Positions 15,470 to 18,788 of a DNA stretch of 18,788 bases are shown one piece after another. Below the pieces are notes generated by a model, which was not told the origin of the DNA, ran no database searches, and was given only the letters and a program-made list of their open reading frames with translations. This DNA is from Gammaproteobacteria bacterium (GTDB lineage Bacteria; Pseudomonadota; Gammaproteobacteria; Magnimaribacterales; Magnimaribacteraceae): the NCBI GenBank assembly GCA_002730855.1, contig PCBA01000038.1, forward strand, positions 1-18,788, given 5' to 3'. Positions within the stretch are counted from its first letter, which is position 1. Each line of letters starts with the position of its first letter. Both the position numbers and the translations under genes were made by a program.

Positions 15470-15498
15470 AGAATAAACATTATTATTAATGCTTACAA
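15470..15498 (-). promoter_or_regulatory. candidate promoter for the NMO-Rieske-acyl-CoA dehydrogenase run
   Basis: On the minus strand TTGTAA (15498-15493), a 17-base spacer and TATTCT (15475-15470) resemble a sigma-70 promoter, about 37 bases before the NMO-like ATG. The 121-base gap in which it lies supports a separate transcription start, but AT-rich DNA gives chance matches. Confidence 0.35.
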
Positions 15499-15509
15499 GG
15501 TTTTAAGTA

Positions 15510-15522
15510 AGACAAGATGTCT
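15510..15522. repeat. short perfect inverted repeat, possible operator
   Basis: AGACA-AGA-TGTCT forms 5-base perfect arms 12 bases upstream of the candidate -35 element of the NMO-like gene. It could bind a regulator; arms this short may be chance. Confidence 0.2.
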
Positions 15523-15554
15523 AAGAATATCAGGCTACCAAGTACTATATAAAT

Positions 15555-17450
15555 CTACTTATTTGACTTGCTCTTTGAATTACACGATGGAGGTAAATTT
15601 AAAGTTGGATTCTTTTCAAAAAAACCAACCGGTATTAAATGAAATCCACAATATTCGACTGGCATTATTGGCCAATCTTCTGGCCTAGGTATATGCGTGA
15701 CTCCAAAAGTATGCCAGGTTACTAAATCACAATCACTAATATCCCGATTAGAGGAAGTTATGTCATCCAAACCACCTTGGCCGGAATGCATAACTGAATG
15801 AGGACCGCCTGCAGCCAATTCATCTTCATGAAAAGGTGTGGCCCACAAATTATACTTTGAAAAAGAAGCTCTTTTTCCAGGAGGTGAGTCGGGATGGGCT
15901 AATAAAGTTGGCGTGTTACCTGGTAAATATTTATAGCCCACAGGTAAGCCAAAAGAATTCTTCTTCTTTGGGTTGATTATTTTCCAAACCCTACTTGAAG
16001 ACGGCGATATATCTCTTTTCGCTTCACCTTCCCTCTTTAAATGAGTGGTTACTGCTTTTAATTGCATGCCATCAGGGTTTTCATCACTTATAGGTAAAGT
16101 CTCTACATTGGATTCAAATAATTGGTTATTGCCGCCCTCTAGATCCCAATCCAACCTTACACAAAATAAATGCTGGTGAATCGGAGAAACTAACTCATCA
16201 GTTATCCTGAAGTCTTGGTCAGCTCGATGTCTATTTTCATCATAAGCGCTGATGCCAACAATGCCTGTTAGCTTCACTTCGCATTGGATATTGCCATCTA
16301 GGTACAAATACCAAAACAACCCGTAATCATAATTACCTATAGTAGCAATAGAACTTATAACCAATCTTCTTGATCTTCTAACTTCATTGGCTCCCCCATT
16401 GCTATCCGAATGTTTCCATTGAATTCCAAAGTCTTCCTCGTGAATGCATATGGCATTCTCGATGGTATTAACTGAACCATCAAACAAAAGCATATTTGCA
16501 TCAAGGTAGTGAATCTCACCTAAACAGTCACATCCCAAGGTTAATGAATTAGATAAAGTACCAAAACCGTATTCAGTACCGTCATGCACGGCCTTCCAGC
16601 TATGCATCGGGTCTGCAGTTCCATATGGGACGACCATGTCAGATAAAGCTGCTCTATGTAATATTGCCCTCCCATTTAAAGACAATTGATGAAGAACAGG
16701 CCCCTCATCTGGATTAACTGAGGCTCTAACTTGCCAGCCTTCCCAGCTAATCAAGTTGCCATCAACCTTAAAACCTGGTCCATCAGGCTGGATTATATCT
16801 ATCTTTTTTGGATGTTCTCTAAGTTCTGATTGCGAATCTGCATCATACCTAGCATGAGCTTTAGGTATTGCTACCACTCCATGATCCTCTACATGAGTTA
16901 CCTGTTTTAAGGTTAAATCTATATGGCAAATAGCCCCTGTTATAGGTTTGGCATAACCATTGTCTGTTTCATTCTCCTTTAGAAAAGAAATTGTTTTAAG
17001 GGCCCGATGCCCTTTTTCAATACTCTCATGAACAACTCCACCTGCTGGCCAAGGGTCTATTTGAACGAGGTCTAAATTAGATATTCCCCTCTTCTTTAAA
17101 GCTTCCTGGTAAGCCTTATCAGCTTTTGTTAATTCTGTTGCCATAAAAACTTCCGCAAAGCTATATGGAACTTGTGCTTCTTTCGAAACCCTATCAAAAG
17201 AACTAATCTCATTAGCTTTAATATCTACAATCACTACGAAACCTCCGTCAGCATTAGAATCTACTCCTCTAATTCTTAATGTTCTCGGGAGTTCATCGCC
17301 TGACTTATAGTTTCTTATTTGCTCTTTCTTCGGTTCTACTAAACTAATGTTGATAAACATGGTGTTCTCATCAAAACCTTTGTGGGACCTACACAATTCA
17401 ACCGCATGTTCTATTTCTTCCGCACCTATCTGATCTAGTGGATGTTTCAT
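15555..17450 (-). CDS. copper-containing primary amine oxidase (topaquinone enzyme), cytoplasmic type
   Basis: The 631-residue protein is a full copper amine oxidase, converting primary amines with O2 and water to aldehydes, ammonia and hydrogen peroxide. Asn373-Tyr374-Asp375-Tyr376 is the cofactor site, where Tyr374 should self-convert to topaquinone. The copper ligands are His425-x-His427 and His586. The catalytic base is Asp290 in HDGTEYGFG, and GCDCLGE at 306-312 is a family motif. The N-terminus (MKHPLDQIGAEEIEHAV) is short and has no signal peptide, like the Arthrobacter phenylethylamine oxidase and unlike periplasmic TynA, so aldehyde and peroxide would be made in the cytoplasm. It follows alanine dehydrogenase by 20 bases; AGGA lies 9 bases before the ATG. 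The amine substrate is not predictable, and no aldehyde dehydrogenase or catalase is in view. Confidence 0.93.
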   Translation of the reverse strand: MKHPLDQIGAEEIEHAVELCRSHKGFDENTMFINISLVEPKKEQIRNYKSGDELPRTLRIRGVDSNADGGFVVIVDIKANEISSFDRVSKEAQVPYSFAEVFMATELTKADKAYQEALKKRGISNLDLVQIDPWPAGGVVHESIEKGHRALKTISFLKENETDNGYAKPITGAICHIDLTLKQVTHVEDHGVVAIPKAHARYDADSQSELREHPKKIDIIQPDGPGFKVDGNLISWEGWQVRASVNPDEGPVLHQLSLNGRAILHRAALSDMVVPYGTADPMHSWKAVHDGTEYGFGTLSNSLTLGCDCLGEIHYLDANMLLFDGSVNTIENAICIHEEDFGIQWKHSDSNGGANEVRRSRRLVISSIATIGNYDYGLFWYLYLDGNIQCEVKLTGIVGISAYDENRHRADQDFRITDELVSPIHQHLFCVRLDWDLEGGNNQLFESNVETLPISDENPDGMQLKAVTTHLKREGEAKRDISPSSSRVWKIINPKKKNSFGLPVGYKYLPGNTPTLLAHPDSPPGKRASFSKYNLWATPFHEDELAAGGPHSVMHSGQGGLDDITSSNRDISDCDLVTWHTFGVTHIPRPEDWPIMPVEYCGFHLIPVGFFEKNPTLNLPPSCNSKSKSNK

Positions 17451-17470
17451 ATTTGTAATTCCTAATTTTT

Positions 17471-18556
17471 TTATATTCCTAAGGATTCTCTTACTGATTT
17501 ATGAACAATCATTCCGTTTTGAATATTTAATCCATCCTTAAATCCTGGGTCTTCAGATAAAGCTTTTTCTAATCCATTTTTAGCGAGTGATCTTATATAA
17601 GGAAGAGTAGCTTTGTTTAATGCGAAAGTTGAGGTAACAGGAACAGAGCCAGGCATATTTGTTACACAGTAGTGGACTACATCATCAATCAAATATGTGG
17701 GTTGGTCATGAGTAGTTGGTTTACTAGATTCTCCACAACCTCCTTGATCTATTGATATATCAACAAATACTCCGCCTGAAGGCATTTCTTTTATCATTTG
17801 ACGTGTTATAACTTTAGGAGCGCTTTTACCTACCAAATACACTGCGCCTATTAATAAATCTGTTTCTCTTACAGCTTCTAGAATTGAAGTTTCTGTTGAC
17901 TTTATATATCGAATATTTTTTTCACCGAACCTTTGTTTTAATTTATTAAGTTTATCTTCTGATAAATCAACTATATTAACTTTTGCACCATTTCTTATTG
18001 CCATAGAAATAGACTGTTCACCAGCAGCACCTGCTCCAATAACGGTTACGGTTCCTAAATCGAATTGACCATCAAAACCTAATAGTTTGCCAATACCTTT
18101 ATTCTGACTGAGAAGATTGTAAGACCCCACTAAGAAGGCTAGTTGCCCAGCAATCTTACTCATCGGAGATAATAAAGGTAGATTTCCGTTATCAGATGTT
18201 ACAGTTTCGTAAGCTATACCCGTGACACCTGTTTTGACTAAGTCTAAGGAGAGTTGTTTATTACCTGCTAGATGTAAATAGGTAAATAGTATGTGGTCTG
18301 AATTAAGAAGATTGTGCTCTTCTCTGGTCGGCTCCTTTACTTTAATTATTAGTTCTGAGTTGTTATAAAGACTCTCTAGAGAAACAATGTCGGCGCCTAC
18401 ATCTTTATAATGATCATCAAAACAACCTATTCCATCGCCAGCCTCTGATTCAATAAATACTTCGTGGCCGTCATTAATTAATGCTTTGACAGAATCAGGG
18501 GTTAATCCGATCCTATTTTCATTGTTCTTAATTTCCTTTGGGGAACCAATTCTCAT
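17471..18556 (-). CDS. ald: alanine dehydrogenase
   Basis: With the ATG at 18556 the protein is 361 residues and begins MRIGSPKEIKNNENRIGLTP, the standard opening of alanine dehydrogenases. It catalyses NAD-dependent oxidative deamination of L-alanine to pyruvate and ammonia, or the reverse. The expected active-site residues are Arg15, Lys74 (IKVKEP), His95 (TYLHLAG) and Asp270 (VDISIDQGG). The NAD loop is IGAGAAGE at 173-180. The frame stays open six codons upstream to a TTG at 18574, but the ATG fits the family and is preferred; neither has a clear Shine-Dalgarno. The amine oxidase follows after 20 bases, so both may be expressed together to mobilise amino nitrogen. The truncated gene at the right edge ends 54 bases upstream, which leaves room for a promoter. 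Confidence 0.94.
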   Translation of the reverse strand: MRIGSPKEIKNNENRIGLTPDSVKALINDGHEVFIESEAGDGIGCFDDHYKDVGADIVSLESLYNNSELIIKVKEPTREEHNLLNSDHILFTYLHLAGNKQLSLDLVKTGVTGIAYETVTSDNGNLPLLSPMSKIAGQLAFLVGSYNLLSQNKGIGKLLGFDGQFDLGTVTVIGAGAAGEQSISMAIRNGAKVNIVDLSEDKLNKLKQRFGEKNIRYIKSTETSILEAVRETDLLIGAVYLVGKSAPKVITRQMIKEMPSGGVFVDISIDQGGCGESSKPTTHDQPTYLIDDVVHYCVTNMPGSVPVTSTFALNKATLPYIRSLAKNGLEKALSEDPGFKDGLNIQNGMIVHKSVRESLGI

Positions 18557-18610
18557 ATAAGTAATATATAACAAATATCGTACATATCTACAGTTTTAAT
18601 GGCAGTCTAT

Positions 18611-18788
18611 TTAAAGTAGTTTCACCTTTCTAGCTTGATCAATAGAAGCTTTAATTAAAACAGGAATGAAAGACTCATAACCAGCTTCCGGTCTATCCTC
18701 AATCCAACGAATAATCATCATGGTGCGCATCAATAAAAATGTTGGAATGGTGTTAATTATATCTTCCGTGTTTGGGCACTCTTCCAAG
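18611..18788 (-). CDS. C-terminal fragment of a minus-strand gene, possibly a phosphotransferase-family protein
   Basis: One minus-strand frame is open from the right edge (first full codon at 18787) to the TAA at 18611-18613, giving 58 residues. The segment LLMRTMMIIRWIEDRPE is weakly like the last helices of aminoglycoside/choline phosphotransferase-fold proteins (typical pattern alaaRalqllgWlasR). That assignment is a low-confidence impression, since the catalytic part lies outside the window. Codon use and the helical composition look like a real gene. It is codirectional with ald and 54 bases before it. Confidence 0.5.
   Translation of the reverse strand, partial: LEECPNTEDIINTIPTFLLMRTMMIIRWIEDRPEAGYESFIPVLIKASIDQARKVKLL

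Noticed and set aside
18557..18574. TTG start adding six residues to alanine dehydrogenase
   Set aside because: The ATG at 18556 gives the standard family N-terminus, and the TTG has no ribosome site.

Overview
The window is a compact, AT-rich bacterial chromosome segment, below about 40% G+C by eye. It carries sixteen complete protein genes, one gene cut by the right edge and possibly the last codons of another at the left edge. I see no tRNA, rRNA, insertion sequence, phage gene or CRISPR array. The lipoprotein, the cytoplasmic acyl-CoA enzymes, the Rieske oxygenase and the low G+C suggest a streamlined marine heterotroph, possibly a SAR86-like gammaproteobacterium. That placement rests on overall impression, not on a marker gene.

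Layout. From 40 to 2442 (+) a short-chain dehydrogenase is followed by an M28 zinc-peptidase lipoprotein. From 2444 to 4258 (-) lies an exported three-part protein: a thioredoxin-fold domain, one c-type haem site and a two-copper monooxygenase-like half that keeps all six expected copper ligands. From 4379 to 5359 (+) is a nucleoside hydrolase. From 10488 down to 5361 (-) is a tight run, in transcription order: peptide deformylase, ADP-ribosylglycohydrolase, ribokinase, phytanoyl-CoA dioxygenase-like enzyme and AMP-forming acyl-CoA ligase, with gaps of 20, 5, 23 and 1 bases. A small dual CDGSH iron-sulfur protein (10574-10813, +) diverges from it. A zinc-free NADPH-dependent reductase (10824-11846, -) follows.

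From 18556 down to 12017 (-) is an amine and acid oxidation block, in transcription order: alanine dehydrogenase, copper amine oxidase, nitronate monooxygenase-like flavoprotein, Rieske oxygenase and acyl-CoA dehydrogenase. A 121-base gap with a candidate promoter separates the first two from the last three. The right edge cuts the C-terminus of another minus-strand gene.

How the genes may work together (inference). The nucleoside hydrolase and ADP-ribosylglycohydrolase could release ribose or ADP-ribose, and ribokinase would return ribose to central metabolism. The PhyH enzyme and CoA ligase are translationally coupled and probably activate and hydroxylate the same organic acid. The right-hand block looks built to strip nitrogen from small amines: the amine oxidase and alanine dehydrogenase release ammonia, and the Rieske enzyme has the glutamate bridge known from quaternary-amine oxygenases. 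No Rieske reductase, aldehyde dehydrogenase or catalase is in view, so partners must be encoded elsewhere.

The most unusual items are the redoxin-cytochrome-copper protein, the Rieske/acyl-CoA dehydrogenase pair with altered key residues, and the deformylase-led ribose salvage run. No stretch over 300 bases lacks a gene.
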